Below, piece after piece: positions 34,046-41,961 of a DNA stretch of 64,000 bases (position 1 is the first letter of the stretch; the number at the start of each line of letters is the position of its first letter). Position numbers and translations under genes: made by a program. Where the stretch lies: the NCBI GenBank assembly GCA_016721315.1, contig JADKIL010000001.1, positions 310,001-374,000 of the forward strand. The letters run 5' to 3'. The notes under the pieces are model-generated. The model did not search any database, was not told where the DNA came from, and was given only the letters and a program-made list of their open reading frames with translations. This stretch comes from Candidatus Villigracilis vicinus (GTDB lineage Bacteria > Chloroflexota > Anaerolineae > Anaerolineales > Villigracilaceae).

Positions 34046-35107
34046 TTACTTCACATAAATGGGATTGCTATAGATCCAGCCGCGTCGTTTGCCTAGGTAA
34101 TTGCGATAGGCTTCCACACGGTAGACGCCGGGCTCGGTAGTGATGTGAGTGCAGGCTTGCTGGTTCTTCCAGCTTTGGAGGGGCAGCCCGTCTTTGTAAA
34201 GAATGATCTCGGCGGGGAAGGGCAATTTGGTTTGCAAGGTCACACCCCCTCTGGCGGGAATCTCATCCCCCATGATGACGGAGTCATCCCGTCCCTGGGC
34301 GGTAAAACGGAATCCCTTGGTGGGGGCGGGTAGGTCATAGCCCACAAAACAATGCCCGGCGGCAAACGCTTTATAAATGAGGGCACGGTCACTGGTCACG
34401 TCCCCAGTGAGCGGTTCAGGAAGAAGCGTATGCGTGTTCACGGTGCGGAAGTGGAATTCATAAGGGAAGATGATGCGGTGGATGGGTCCCATATGCATGT
34501 CCAGCGCGTGCGCATCCGAGCCGCCGATGGCGACCACCTTGTTCCCTGTGGCAAGAAGCTCATCCCATTTGGCGAGCGTGTTAGGAATGGGCTGGTTGGC
34601 AACAAAAGCGGGGAAGAAGGCATAGAATGCGCCGTGTAATTTGGTCGGCACCACGGTCTTTAGTTCACTGAGAGCATTCCACAATTCGATGCCGGTGTAG
34701 TTCTGAACCGACCAGTCTTCCCACGAAATGTCGGTTTCGTTGAAGGCTTTGGCTTCGGGGTCGTCGGGGTGGGCAAGGAAGGCGAGTCCGCCGGTTTCGC
34801 GCACCTGATTGATAAGCTGTTGCGGATTCTCGGCAAAGGTTGCCATCTCGCGGTTCGCCCCGAAGACCAACAGGTGATTCTTTTGCGGGTCACGCGCCTG
34901 GTCATGCACTTCTTCCCCGATCAACATCAGAAGCTTTTTGTTCTTATCTTTGTAATAGCCTTCAAACCCCTGCACAAGAATATTGTGATCGGTAACGATG
35001 ACCACATCCACACCGGCTTTGAGCCCGGCGGCGGCAATATCTTTGTGAACGCCGCTGCCATCAGAGTAGCGGGTGTGCATGTGCAGGTTAACGATGACTT
35101 CGTGCAT
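34046..35107 (-). CDS. PHP-domain metal-dependent phosphoesterase
   Basis: 353 residues, AGAGGAAA upstream of the ATG. PHP motifs in order: NLHMHTRYSDGSG (first histidine pair), VVIVTDHNIL (DHN), LIGEEVHDQ (glutamate and histidine), GGLAFLAHPDD (HP), and AIGGSDAHALDMHMG (DAH). After about residue 240 a beta-rich C-terminal region (FRFTAQGRDDSVIMG onwards) is probably a separate domain. Family knowledge: PHP proteins hydrolyse phosphate esters using a trinuclear metal site; members act on histidinol phosphate, nucleotides or sugars. The substrate here is unknown. The 3' end abuts the second repeat copy. Confidence 0.85.
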   Translation of the reverse strand: MHEVIVNLHMHTRYSDGSGVHKDIAAAGLKAGVDVVIVTDHNILVQGFEGYYKDKNKKLLMLIGEEVHDQARDPQKNHLLVFGANREMATFAENPQQLINQVRETGGLAFLAHPDDPEAKAFNETDISWEDWSVQNYTGIELWNALSELKTVVPTKLHGAFYAFFPAFVANQPIPNTLAKWDELLATGNKVVAIGGSDAHALDMHMGPIHRIIFPYEFHFRTVNTHTLLPEPLTGDVTSDRALIYKAFAAGHCFVGYDLPAPTKGFRFTAQGRDDSVIMGDEIPARGGVTLQTKLPFPAEIILYKDGLPLQSWKNQQACTHITTEPGVYRVEAYRNYLGKRRGWIYSNPIYVK

Positions 35108-35125
35108 GAATTTCCTCTTTTGTAA

Positions 35126-35160
35126 TAGACCTGACGGGTTTCTAGAACCTGTCAGGTCTA
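35126..35160. repeat. Palindrome with TAGACCTGAC arms
   Basis: TAGACCTGAC (35126-35135) and GTCAGGTCTA (35151-35160) form ten perfect pairs, extended inward by GGTT/AACC. A related palindrome occurs at 38709-38741. Confidence 0.7.
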
Positions 35161-35195
35161 AAGTTATATTCAGTGTGAGAGCTTTTTAAGCTCGT

Positions 35196-35225
35196 TTGAC
35201 GATTCACTTCACGAACAGGTATAAT
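35196..35225 (+). promoter_or_regulatory. Promoter of secG
   Basis: TTGACG (35196-35201), 18 bases, TATAAT (35220-35225). Strong match. The predicted start near 35232 leaves a 25-base leader that includes AGGAGG. Confidence 0.8.
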
Positions 35226-35256
35226 TTGCCCGCTAAATTCTAGGAGGCACATTCGC

Positions 35257-35481
35257 ATGTCAAACGTTTTGAATATCGCATTAATTATAACCTCAGTGGG
35301 TTTGATCCTCAGCGTGATCCTGCAGAGCAAGGGTGCAGGCTTGGGCGGTCTTACCGGCGCGGACACCGGCGGTGTGTTCACTGCCCGCCGCGGCATTGAG
35401 CGAATTCTTTTCTGGGTGACGATCGGACTGAGCGTTATTTTCTTCGCGCTCGTCATCACCATCATCATTCTTGGACAATAA
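35257..35481 (+). CDS. secG: Preprotein translocase subunit SecG
   Basis: 74 residues, typical SecG size. Two membrane helices (about residues 4-22 and 50-70) are joined by the conserved loop SKGAGLGGLTGADTGGVFTARRG. The block ILQSKGAGLGG is the family signature. Role: small integral subunit of the SecYEG protein-export channel that increases translocation efficiency. It has its own strong promoter. The structured terminator after it separates it from the peptide-binding-protein gene, though some read-through is possible. Confidence 0.92.
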   Translation: MSNVLNIALIITSVGLILSVILQSKGAGLGGLTGADTGGVFTARRGIERILFWVTIGLSVIFFALVITIIILGQ

Positions 35482-35494
35482 TTCCACCACCCTT

Positions 35495-35550
35495 GAAAGG
35501 TCCGCCTGGATAGTTTGCCCGGTCTTCGGGCGGGGCGGTCCTTTCTTTTT
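35495..35550 (+). terminator. Terminator or attenuator between secG and the binding-protein gene
   Basis: GAAAGGTCCGCC pairs with GGCGGTCCTTTC, with a nested GCCCG/CGGGC hairpin, then TTTTTTCC. It ends 18 bases before the next ATG (35569), close enough to act as an attenuator for that gene. Confidence 0.65.
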
Positions 35551-35568
35551 TCCCCAAAACCAAACATT

Positions 35569-37260
35569 ATGAAACGATTACGCTGGCAGATCCTGGTCGT
35601 AGCAGTGACCCTTGTGATCGTGGCATTGCTGCTGCTCAGCCAACAGCCGGTGACGACCATCACCCTGCCCGAAGCGGCACCCGGCGGCATTTATACCGAA
35701 GCGCTCATCGGTTCGATGGGACGCCTCAACCCGATGCTGGATTGGAACAACTCCGCTGACCGGGATGTGAACCGCCTCATCTTTAGCGGGCTGGTCAAGT
35801 TCGATTCCCGCGGCTTGCCCCAGCCAGACTTGGTGGAATCCTGGGGCGTTTCGGCAGACGGCAAAGTGTATAACTTTTCCCTGCGTCCGAATGCGGTCTG
35901 GCATGACGGTCAACCCGTGACGAGCGATGATGTGATCTTTACCATCGAAGCCATAAAAAGCTCCGGCTCGCTCTTCCCGCAGGATATCAAAGACCTATGG
36001 ACGCAGATCGAGATCAAACGCCTCGACGACAAGACTTTCCAGTTCACTCTGCCTGAGCCTTTTTCTCCCTTTTTAGATTACGTCACCTTTGGCATTCTAC
36101 CCAAGCACCTGCTTGAAAATATTCCCGCAGACCAACTTCCCAATGCAGAATTCAACTTGAAGCCAGTGGGCACCGGTCCATATAAATTTGACCGGCTGCT
36201 AACCAGCGGCGGACAGATCACGGGCGTGGTGCTGACCGTCAATCAAGAGTACTTCCTCGGTCCGGCATTTGTGGAGCAGGTGGTATTTCGATATTTTCCC
36301 AATTCTGCCACTGCCCTGGATGCCTACCGTCAGGGTGAGGTGATGGGCGTCAGCCAGTTGACGCAAGATGTGCTGGATGCCGCCCTTCAAGAGCCGGGTC
36401 TGTCTGTGTACACCAGCCGCCTCCCGCAAATGGGCATGATCTTCCTTAACCTGAACAATCCCGCCGTTGCCTTTTTGCAGGATGCGAACCTGCGCCGCGC
36501 GTTGATGTTGGGCGTGAACCGTACTGTCATCGTCTCGCACATCCTCAAAGGGCAAGCTATCATCGCGGATAGCCCCATCCTGCCAGGTTCGTGGGCTTAT
36601 TACGATGAGATCGAGAAATTCCCCTACGATCCTGAAGCCGCTACCCAGATCCTCAATAAGGAAGGCTATGTTTTCACTGCCGGAAGTACGGTCCGCTCAA
36701 AGGATGGGCAGCCGCTGGCATTTACTCTCGTTCACCCGGATGATGCGATCCACACTCAGATCGCTGCCGCCATTCAAGCAGATTGGGCATTGATCGGTGT
36801 GCAGCTTAATTTACAGCCCGTCTCCTATGACGCCCTGGTCAATAACCATTTGGCAACCCGCAGTTACGAAGCTGCCCTGGGCGACTTGAACACCTCGCGC
36901 ACACCCGACCCTGACCCCTACCTCTTCTGGCATCAAGCCGAAGCCACCGGCGGACAGAACTATTCCCAATGGGATAACCGCACTGCAAGCGAGTTCCTCG
37001 AAACCGGTCGCACCGCCGCGGATTTTAATGAACGCGCACGCTTGTATAAGAACTTCCAGGTGGTCTTTGCCAAGGAATTGCCTTCACTGCCCTTGTATTA
37101 CCCCGTTTATTCCTACGGTGTTGATGCGCAGGTTCAGGGAGTGCAGGTCGCTCCGATGTATGACGTCAGCGACCGGCTTGCCTTGATCAACGAATGGTAT
37201 CTGGTCACCCGCCGCGCCCTCGAAGAACAGCCTGAGACTGCCCCGACGACCGCTCCATAA
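35569..37260 (+). CDS. Peptide-type ABC transporter substrate-binding protein (SBP_bac_5)
   Basis: 563 residues from the ATG at 35569; the longer frame from 35515 would include the terminator. A signal peptide or N-terminal anchor (about residues 6-24) is followed by the cluster 5 fold: GSMGRLNPMLDWNNSADRDV, NFSLRPNAVWHDGQPVTSDD, and PVGTGPYKFDRL. No lipobox is visible, so it may remain anchored by its N-terminal helix. Role: binds peptides, nickel chelates or similar ligands outside the cell. Permease and ATPase genes are absent here, so it must use a transporter encoded elsewhere. The next gene is an M20 dipeptidase, which suggests peptide use. Confidence 0.85.
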   Translation: MKRLRWQILVVAVTLVIVALLLLSQQPVTTITLPEAAPGGIYTEALIGSMGRLNPMLDWNNSADRDVNRLIFSGLVKFDSRGLPQPDLVESWGVSADGKVYNFSLRPNAVWHDGQPVTSDDVIFTIEAIKSSGSLFPQDIKDLWTQIEIKRLDDKTFQFTLPEPFSPFLDYVTFGILPKHLLENIPADQLPNAEFNLKPVGTGPYKFDRLLTSGGQITGVVLTVNQEYFLGPAFVEQVVFRYFPNSATALDAYRQGEVMGVSQLTQDVLDAALQEPGLSVYTSRLPQMGMIFLNLNNPAVAFLQDANLRRALMLGVNRTVIVSHILKGQAIIADSPILPGSWAYYDEIEKFPYDPEAATQILNKEGYVFTAGSTVRSKDGQPLAFTLVHPDDAIHTQIAAAIQADWALIGVQLNLQPVSYDALVNNHLATRSYEAALGDLNTSRTPDPDPYLFWHQAEATGGQNYSQWDNRTASEFLETGRTAADFNERARLYKNFQVVFAKELPSLPLYYPVYSYGVDAQVQGVQVAPMYDVSDRLALINEWYLVTRRALEEQPETAPTTAP

Positions 37261-37325
37261 GACGACAACAGCCTCCCGGGGTCGGGTCGAAAATAACCTT
37301 GTCATTACATTGTTAGGAGTACAAC

Positions 37326-38696
37326 ATGTCCAACTCACAGAAAGCGCTCGAATATGTCCGCTCGAACCGAGAGCGTTACTTAAACGAACTGAAGGAGTTC
37401 GCAGCTATTCCTTCCATTTCTACGCTGAGCGAGAATAAAGGCGATATGCAGCGCGCCGCTGAATGGGTCGCTGCACAGCTTCGTTCCATTGGCATGGATA
37501 AGGTTCAGATCATGCCCACAGCTTTGCACCCGGTGGTGTATGGCGAATGGATGGGGGCGGGCAAGTCTGCGCCGACGGTGATGATCTATGGGCATTATGA
37601 CGTCCAACCCGTCGACCCGATCGAGCTTTGGGAGTCCGATCCGTTCAAGGCGGAGGTCCGAGGCGAGTATTTGTTTGCGCGCGGCACTTCTGATATGAAG
37701 GGTCAGGTGGTGGCATCCATCAAGGCGGTGGAAGCCATCATGAAGAATGACGGCAAACTTCCGGTCAATATTAAATGGCTGGTGGAAGGCGAAGAAGAGA
37801 TCGGTTCTGAGCATCTGGGGGATTTCATCAAAACCAACAAGAAGTTGCTTGCTGCAGATTATTGTTTGAATCCTGATGCCGGCATGATCGGTTCTGATAA
37901 GCCGACGATCACAACGGGTTTGCGCGGACTTGCCTATTTTGAGCTGCGCGTCTTTGGTCCGAATAAGGATTTGCATTCCGGTCTGTTCGGCGGCACGATC
38001 CACAACCCTGCTCAGGCATTGATAGAACTTGTAGCTGGCATGCACGACAAGAATGGAAAGATCACCCTGCCGGGCTTTTACGACAAGGTCCGCAAGGTGA
38101 GCAAGAAGGAACATGAGGATTTCAAGCGCCTGCCTGTGAAGGATAAGGATCTGATCAAAATGACCGGCGTACCCGCGCTGTGGGGGGAACCGCAATTCCT
38201 TCCAGCCGAACGTACCGGCGCCCGCCCGACATTGGAGATCAACGGTTTGCTTTCTGGCTTCACGGGACAGGGTTCAAAGACGGTTCTGCCTGCCTGGGCA
38301 ATGGCAAAGATCTCCTGCCGCCTTGTGCCAGACCAGACCCCGGAAGAAACCGAAAAACAAATGCGCGCCTACCTCAAGAAGAACGCGCCCAAGACCATCA
38401 AATGGGAATTGACCAACCTGCACAATGCCGGTGCGGCTCTCACTGAAACAGACTCGGCGGGAGTGCAAGCTCTGGCAAAGGCACTCGAAACCGTGTGGGG
38501 CAAGCGTCCCTACTTCAAGCGCGAGGGTGGCTCCATCGGTTCGGTCGTTTTGCTGCAAAAATACGTCGGCGCGGATTCGCTCTTAACCGGTTTCGGCTTG
38601 CCAGATGACAATGCCCACTCACCGAACGAACACCTGCACTTGCCGACCTGGTACAAAGGCATCGAAGCCTTTACACACTTTTTTTATAATTTCTAA
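37326..38696 (+). CDS. M20-family dipeptidase
   Basis: 456 residues, AGGAG six bases before the ATG. Metal-site motifs: IYGHYDVQPVDP (His and Asp), ARGTSDMKGQV (bridging Asp), VEGEEEIGSEH (catalytic Glu then metal Glu), and a late histidine in DDNAHSPNEH. The lid domain (about 200-330) includes LRVFGPNKDLHSGLFGG. Role: dizinc exopeptidase of the carnosinase/DapE group that hydrolyses dipeptides or similar amides in the cytoplasm. It follows the peptide-binding gene by 65 bases and could process imported peptides; the exact substrate is not readable. Confidence 0.9.
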   Translation: MSNSQKALEYVRSNRERYLNELKEFAAIPSISTLSENKGDMQRAAEWVAAQLRSIGMDKVQIMPTALHPVVYGEWMGAGKSAPTVMIYGHYDVQPVDPIELWESDPFKAEVRGEYLFARGTSDMKGQVVASIKAVEAIMKNDGKLPVNIKWLVEGEEEIGSEHLGDFIKTNKKLLAADYCLNPDAGMIGSDKPTITTGLRGLAYFELRVFGPNKDLHSGLFGGTIHNPAQALIELVAGMHDKNGKITLPGFYDKVRKVSKKEHEDFKRLPVKDKDLIKMTGVPALWGEPQFLPAERTGARPTLEINGLLSGFTGQGSKTVLPAWAMAKISCRLVPDQTPEETEKQMRAYLKKNAPKTIKWELTNLHNAGAALTETDSAGVQALAKALETVWGKRPYFKREGGSIGSVVLLQKYVGADSLLTGFGLPDDNAHSPNEHLHLPTWYKGIEAFTHFFYNF

Positions 38697-38708
38697 CAAG
38701 GAAGAAAG

Positions 38709-38741
38709 AAACCTGACAGGTCTTCATGACATGTCAGGTTT
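38709..38741. repeat. Palindrome with AAACCTGACA arms
   Basis: AAACCTGACA (38709-38718) and TGTCAGGTTT (38732-38741), a 13-base loop. Related to 35126-35160 through the CCTGAC/GTCAGG core. It covers an alternative ATG (38731) of the next gene. Confidence 0.65.
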
Positions 38742-38751
38742 ATCAAAAATT

Positions 38752-39639
38752 ATGGAAGATCGAATTATCACTTACGGCGGTCAAGCCGTGATCGAAGGCG
38801 TTATGATGCGCGGGCAGAAAGCCTATGCCGTTGCCATGCGCGCGCCTGACGGCAGCATTGCCGTTCACACTGAAAAACTGGCAGAGGTGTATCGATCCGG
38901 TATCACCAAAGTTCCGTTTTTGCGCGGCGTTATTTTGTTGTGGGATGCACTTGGTCTTGGGATGCGCGCCCTGACCCTTTCCGCAAATACCCAATCTGGC
39001 GAGAATGAAAAACTGGAAGGACCGGCTCTTTACCTTACTCTGGCTTTTTCGCTCACAGTCAGCATTGGTCTTTTCTTTCTGCTTCCGGCAGGGATTGGCG
39101 GCTGGGCAGAGCATGCACTGGCACAAACCACCTCCGCGCTTTGGATCGGGAATTTGGTCGAAGGACTCCTGCGTCTGCTAATTTTGATCGGCTATATCTG
39201 GGTGATCGGTTTCATGCCCGATATCCGCCGGGTATTCCAATATCACGGCGCGGAACATAAAACCATCAACGCTTTTGAAGCCGGTGCAGAGTTGACCCCT
39301 GAGGTCGTGGCGAACTATCCCATTGAACATCCGCGCTGTGGTACGGCATTCTTGCTGACACTGGTTCTGCTATCCATTCTGGTCTTCACCGCTCTGGGAC
39401 CGATGTCCATCGTTTGGCGTTTGGTTACACGAGTCCTATTCATTCCCATTCTCGCGGGCATTGCTGTGGAATACATCCGCTGGACGGCGAATCATTTGGG
39501 GAACCCGATCGTTAAGATGCTGATCAAGCCGAATCTGGCATTACAACTTCTAACCACCCGCCCGCCCGATCTTGCCATGCTTGAGGTGGCGATCGCATCG
39601 TTCCAATCCATGCGCAAAGCGGAGGCAGAGATCGCGTAA
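38752..39639 (+). CDS. DUF1385 family membrane protein (YqhQ-like)
   Basis: 295 residues from the ATG at 38752, chosen because the family begins close to YGGQAVIEGVMMRGQKAYAV; the ATG at 38731 lies in a palindrome. There is no clear ribosome-binding site. Conserved blocks: FLRGVILLWDALGLGMRAL, then membrane segments (about 90-125, 130-160, 205-235), YHGAEHKTINAFEAG and HPRCGTAFLL, where the histidines and cysteine are invariant in the family. B. subtilis YqhQ belongs here; its role is not settled. It could bind a metal through EHK and HPRC. Followed by a strong terminator. Confidence 0.85.
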   Translation: MEDRIITYGGQAVIEGVMMRGQKAYAVAMRAPDGSIAVHTEKLAEVYRSGITKVPFLRGVILLWDALGLGMRALTLSANTQSGENEKLEGPALYLTLAFSLTVSIGLFFLLPAGIGGWAEHALAQTTSALWIGNLVEGLLRLLILIGYIWVIGFMPDIRRVFQYHGAEHKTINAFEAGAELTPEVVANYPIEHPRCGTAFLLTLVLLSILVFTALGPMSIVWRLVTRVLFIPILAGIAVEYIRWTANHLGNPIVKMLIKPNLALQLLTTRPPDLAMLEVAIASFQSMRKAEAEIA

Positions 39640-39659
39640 CTGATCTTTTGATCGATCTC

Positions 39660-39691
39660 AAAAAGAGACAGGCAGCCCCTGTCTCTTTTTT
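39660..39691 (+). terminator. Terminator after DUF1385
   Basis: AAAAGAGACAGG, a short loop, CCTGTCTCTTTTTT. Twelve pairs and a clean T-run. Confidence 0.85.
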
Positions 39692-39938
39692 GTTTCCTAT
39701 CGGCTGATATAGGGGCGAATCTCATTTATTCAATCGCAACTATTTTGCAACATCGCGGCAACTCACCTGCAACGCTTATTTCATCCTCGTAACAATAGAA
39801 TGTAACTGGCATAAAAATTATTCATTGACGCGTGTGCGCCGCACTGCGGCAGTCTGGAGGACATACGAAAAATAGATGCTTTGTTTTTGGGCTGTCTAAG
39901 TCCATATCTAACACCTTGATCCAATAAAGGAGAACACA
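39692..39938 (+). other. Upstream region of the cohesin cluster
   Basis: 247 bases with no ORF I can support. A G/C-rich patch (about 39826-39860) contains a TTGACG hexamer, but no -10 at useful spacing follows it. AAAGGAGA (about 39927-39934) is the ribosome-binding site of the first cohesin gene. The promoter is probably here but is not identifiable by eye. Confidence 0.4.
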
Positions 39939-41186
39939 ATGAAATTCAAGAACTTCATCCGTGTTGCAATGCTGCTTGCAACACTAGCCAGTGTCTTTGG
40001 CACAGGCTCCCAGGTGTATGCCCAGGGAAGCTCCACCAATACCCTTGGCGCGCAGATCATTATTCGCAGTACTACGTTTTGGGATGCGGTCTTCAACGGA
40101 ACCGTGAATGCGAACCGTTATGAACGCTGGTCGCTCCAATTGGTTGAAGCTGAGAACTTTACCATTTCGATCATCACCACGTCTGGCACACTCACCCCCG
40201 ATATCTACCTGTTGGATGGCAACGAGAACCAGATCGCTGTTGCCAATGGCACCCTTTCAAGCGCCGCATTAACCACCAATCAGCTTGCGGGGGATTACTT
40301 CATTCAGGTTCAGCCGCACTCTGGTGACGGCACCTATCTGATGGAGATCACCCGCGTGGAACAGGTCGTGGAGCCGACTGCTTCTGTGGTCTTGAATCCT
40401 GCGGTTGTATCGGTGGGGGGAACGTCCACTGGCACGCTCATGCTGAGCAACATCCCGGCTCAAGGCTATGCCAGCGCTGAATTCACCTGTACCTATGACC
40501 CCGCTTTGGTTCAGATCAGCAACATTGCCGACTCGGGCCTCTTTGGCTCCGACCCCGCCATTGCCGCGAATGGACCTGCGAACGGTTCCTTCGTTTTCGC
40601 AGTCGCTGGCAGCAACGCTCAACGTGCCACCTCTGATGGTGCGGTCTTCACCTTTACTGTCACTGCACTTGCGGCAGGACAGGCAGAGATCAATTGTACG
40701 GCGCGTGTTTCTGCAGGCGGTTCCTTGAGCACCATTGCCTCCGCCCCGGCATCTCTGGCCATCGAAGAATTGACCTCCACTCTCAACGGCACCGTTCAAG
40801 CCACCAAGACGGTCACTGTCACCCTGTACAAACAGGACACCACCGTTGAAACCACCGCCACCGCTGACGCAAATGGAAATTTTACGCTGACAGCTCCGGC
40901 AGGCACATATACCGCTGTCGCATCGGCACCCGGGTTCCTCAAAGCCCAGGGCACCCCGGTCCTCAGCGCTGGTGCTACGAAAACCATGCAGACCATCTCG
41001 CTCCTCGCCGGTGATATTGACGGCAATGATGTGATCGACCAGTTCGATGCCCTTACCATTGGCATGAACTATAACCTCGCCGCTCCCGCTGCAGCCGACC
41101 TCAATAACGACGGCACGATCAACGTCCTCGACCTTGAACTTCTCGCTGCGAACTACCGCGAGGCGGGTGCGCTCGCCTGGCAATAA
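39939..41186 (+). CDS. Secreted protein with cohesin and dockerin domains (A)
   Basis: 415 residues. A signal peptide (cleavage near VYAQG) is followed by a PPC-like beta domain (about 40-148; YERWSLQLVEAENFTISII). A cohesin domain comes next (about 150-280): VSVGGTSTGTLMLSNIP, SAEFTCTYDPALVQI and FTFTVTALAAGQAEINC. A carboxypeptidase-regulatory-like beta sandwich occupies about 285-355. The C-terminus is a type I dockerin with two calcium-binding repeats, DIDGNDVIDQFDALTIGMNY and DLNNDGTINVLDLELLAANY. Role: inferred scaffold or surface component, since cohesin binds dockerin; having both in one chain allows self-assembly. No catalytic domain is visible. Paralogous to the 41962-44538 protein. 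Confidence 0.88.
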   Translation: MKFKNFIRVAMLLATLASVFGTGSQVYAQGSSTNTLGAQIIIRSTTFWDAVFNGTVNANRYERWSLQLVEAENFTISIITTSGTLTPDIYLLDGNENQIAVANGTLSSAALTTNQLAGDYFIQVQPHSGDGTYLMEITRVEQVVEPTASVVLNPAVVSVGGTSTGTLMLSNIPAQGYASAEFTCTYDPALVQISNIADSGLFGSDPAIAANGPANGSFVFAVAGSNAQRATSDGAVFTFTVTALAAGQAEINCTARVSAGGSLSTIASAPASLAIEELTSTLNGTVQATKTVTVTLYKQDTTVETTATADANGNFTLTAPAGTYTAVASAPGFLKAQGTPVLSAGATKTMQTISLLAGDIDGNDVIDQFDALTIGMNYNLAAPAAADLNNDGTINVLDLELLAANYREAGALAWQ

Positions 41187-41251
41187 CGAAAGACGGCAAT
41201 GCAAGGACGCGTCGGTGTCTCCCACTGGCGCGTCCTACCTTGGAGACTACA

Positions 41252-41917
41252 ATGAAAAAAATTGCACTGACCTTTTTGGCACTCATCTGTTTTTTTATTG
41301 CCGCCCCCGTAAAGGCGCAATCTGCGGAATCCATTTGGATTACCGCCAGTACGAACAGCTTTAAGACCGGCGAGACCCTCATCGTCACCGTCAATGGTGC
41401 CTCGGCTTCTCCCATTCAGGGGCTAACGTTTCAGATTAAGTTTGACCCGGCTTGCTTACAACCCGTTAATGCCGCCAGCCCCATCTCCGGTATGAATGGT
41501 TTATCCCTTCCACAGATTACCGGACTTGTCGATGCGTCTTTTGCAAGTACCACTCCCCAAGTCGCCAACGGTGTTCTGGCGGAAGTTCGTTTTATCACTC
41601 TTGGCGCCTGCCAAACCAATGTGACCCTCGAAAGTGCTGCGCTTGTCATCAAGAATGAATCCGGTTTCGCAGCACCGCTGCCCGGAGTTGCCCTTGGGGA
41701 AAAGACGATCGCACTTGCCGTCAGCGCCGAAAAAGGATCTTCGCAAGATGCGCCTCTTTTGGGCACTCCGCTTCCTCTCGGTACCGAGCCTGATCCGGCG
41801 GCTTCATCCCCTGTCTCCACTGGAACCACGGTCATGTTTGCTGTGATCGGTATTCTCCTGCTTGCAGGCATCGTCATTCTGATCCGAATCCTGCGCGGAG
41901 AGAACACGCGCGGTTAA
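41252..41917 (+). CDS. Membrane-anchored cohesin-domain protein
   Basis: 221 residues from the ATG at 41252 (GGAG eight bases upstream). A signal peptide (cleavage near VKAQ) is followed by a cohesin fold (about 25-160): SFKTGETLIVTVNGASASPI, GLTFQIKFDPACLQPVN and VLAEVRFITLGAC. Next come a P/S/T linker and a C-terminal membrane helix (about 190-213) with a basic end (RILRGENTRG). There is no dockerin. Role: inferred cell-surface anchor that could hold dockerin-bearing partners such as its two neighbours. Distances of 65 bases upstream and 44 downstream suggest an operon. Confidence 0.85.
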   Translation: MKKIALTFLALICFFIAAPVKAQSAESIWITASTNSFKTGETLIVTVNGASASPIQGLTFQIKFDPACLQPVNAASPISGMNGLSLPQITGLVDASFASTTPQVANGVLAEVRFITLGACQTNVTLESAALVIKNESGFAAPLPGVALGEKTIALAVSAEKGSSQDAPLLGTPLPLGTEPDPAASSPVSTGTTVMFAVIGILLLAGIVILIRILRGENTRG

Positions 41918-41961
41918 TCCATACTTTGTTGAGCATCGCCGCCTAAATAGGACATAGTGCC

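Noticed and set aside
35495..35550. Structured region after secG considered as a tRNA or riboswitch
   Set aside because: It folds as nested hairpins ending in a T-run; no anticodon-arm pattern or known aptamer elements.
40269..41225. 318-codon minus-strand ORF opposite the first cohesin gene
   Set aside because: The cohesin and dockerin motifs on the plus strand are unmistakable; the antisense frame has no recognisable feature.
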